Assembly (NCBI RefSeq): GCF_016907755.1
Contig: NZ_JAFBCN010000001.1
Coordinates: 4,216,001 to 4,280,000 of the forward strand
Reading direction: 5' to 3'
DNA: 64,000 nt
Source of the DNA: Cellulosimicrobium cellulans
Lineage (GTDB): Bacteria > Actinomycetota > Actinomycetes > Actinomycetales > Cellulomonadaceae
The position numbers were made by a program, and so were the translations under genes. The notes under the pieces were generated by a model. The model did not search any database. It was given only the letters and a program-made list of their open reading frames with translations, and had not been told where the DNA came from. Shown in pieces: positions 63,461 to 64,000 of this stretch (position 1 is its first letter; the number at the start of each line of letters is the position of its first letter).

Positions 63461-64000
63461 ATGCGGGAGATCTTCGAGGCCGAGCTGAAGCAGGTCGGCG
63501 ACGACCTGGCCGAGATGAGCCGGCTGGTGGAGTCGGCCGTCAACCGCGCGGGACAGGCGCTCCTCACGGCGGACCTGCAGCTCGCGCAGTCGGTCATCGG
63601 CGACGATCACACGATCGACGCCCTCGAGCGCGAGCTCGACGAGCGCTGCGTGCTCCTCCTCGCGCAGCAGCAGCCCGTCGCGACCGACCTGCGGGTCGTG
63701 GTGAGCGCGCTGCGCATGAGCGCCACCCTGGAGCGCATGGGCGACCTGGCGCGCCACATCGCGCAGGTCGCGCGCGGCCGGTACCCGGCCCGGGCGATCG
63801 AGCCGTCGCTGCACCGCACGTTCGAGCAGATGCACGACGCCGCCGTGCGTGTGGCCCGCCGCACGACGACGCTCCTCACGACGCGCGACCTCACCGTCGC
63901 CGCGAACATCGAGCGCGACGACGACCTGCTCGACAAGCTCCACCAGGACACCTTCACCGCGCTGCTCGACGGCACGTGGACCGGCACCCCCCAGGAGACG
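63461..64000 (+). CDS. phoU: Phosphate signalling protein PhoU (C-terminus cut by window edge)
   Basis: The first 180 residues of PhoU, open to the window edge; homologues are about 215-235. The repeat helices show the metal-binding E/D pattern of PhoU: MREIFEAELKQVGDDLAEMS, VIGDDHTIDALERELDERC near 45 and the mirror motif SATLERMGDLARHIAQVAR near 87, followed by the second bundle with ANIERDDDLLDKLHQ near 147. PhoU links the Pst transporter state to the SenX3 kinase and shuts down the response when phosphate is ample. The ATG at 63461 has GAGGGAAG at good spacing. It is divergent from senX3-regX3. Confidence 0.94.
   Translation, partial: MREIFEAELKQVGDDLAEMSRLVESAVNRAGQALLTADLQLAQSVIGDDHTIDALERELDERCVLLLAQQQPVATDLRVVVSALRMSATLERMGDLARHIAQVARGRYPARAIEPSLHRTFEQMHDAAVRVARRTTTLLTTRDLTVAANIERDDDLLDKLHQDTFTALLDGTWTGTPQET

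Overview
The window is very GC-rich DNA from an actinobacterium. CarD, a WXG100 protein, SenX3/RegX3, a DUF3263 protein, a lone MsiK-type sugar ATPase and many TANNNT -10 boxes placed 6-7 bases before a start codon all point that way. A secreted yeast-mannan-type enzyme suggests the Cellulosimicrobium/Cellulomonas part of the Micrococcales. That genus-level placement is inferred from gene content only. No insertion sequence, prophage, integrase or CRISPR array was seen; this reads as ordinary chromosome.

Layout. 1-4.6 kb: a cut-off winged-helix protein, an OmpR-type two-component pair, an HD-type hydrolase behind a folded leader, and an orphan WXG100 protein. 4.6-20.9 kb: one long minus-strand nitrogen island. 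In transcription order it holds ureA-ureB-ureC-ureF-ureG-ureD, a NikMN nickel permease, the urea ABC transporter urtA-B-C-D-E, a GntR/FCD regulator and a five-domain urea (or guanidine) carboxylase. Urea can therefore be imported and split by a nickel urease or carboxylated by a biotin enzyme. UreE, the nickel transporter ATPase and allophanate hydrolase are not in the window. 21-29.4 kb: groEL under two CIRCE elements, a divergent secreted GH15-like protein, a phytoene-desaturase-like oxidoreductase, a cold-shock protein, a LytR_C-domain protein, a DUF3263 protein, uracil-DNA glycosylase and an SGNH hydrolase.

29.4-35.7 kb: a 2071-residue secreted protein that fuses a GH92 alpha-mannosidase with a GH76 endo-alpha-1,6-mannanase, plus carbohydrate-binding-like modules. 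Its last ~90 residues recur at the end of a secreted TIM-barrel isomerase-like protein at 43.5-45.1 kb, and both genes have LacI-type operator-like palindromes upstream. This mannan-linked pair is the most distinctive thing in the window. Between them lie tRNA-Thr(TGT), a membrane-anchored DsbA-like protein, a small membrane protein, a serine/threonine kinase, otsA-otsB for trehalose synthesis and an MsiK-type ATPase.

45.2-56.9 kb: housekeeping genes: a DUF4032 kinase-like protein, rlmB, cysS, a PLP alanine-racemase-fold enzyme, a sugar-lactone-oxidase-like FAD enzyme, a TetR regulator, three small lipoproteins, ispD-ispF and carD. 56.9-64 kb: the phosphate module. senX3-regX3-pstS-pstC-pstA-pstB run on the minus strand and phoU diverges from senX3. 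GTTCACC-type PHO boxes lie upstream of both pstS and phoU, so the regulator, transporter and feedback protein form one circuit. Most convergent gene ends are closed by long perfect GC hairpins without a T-run.
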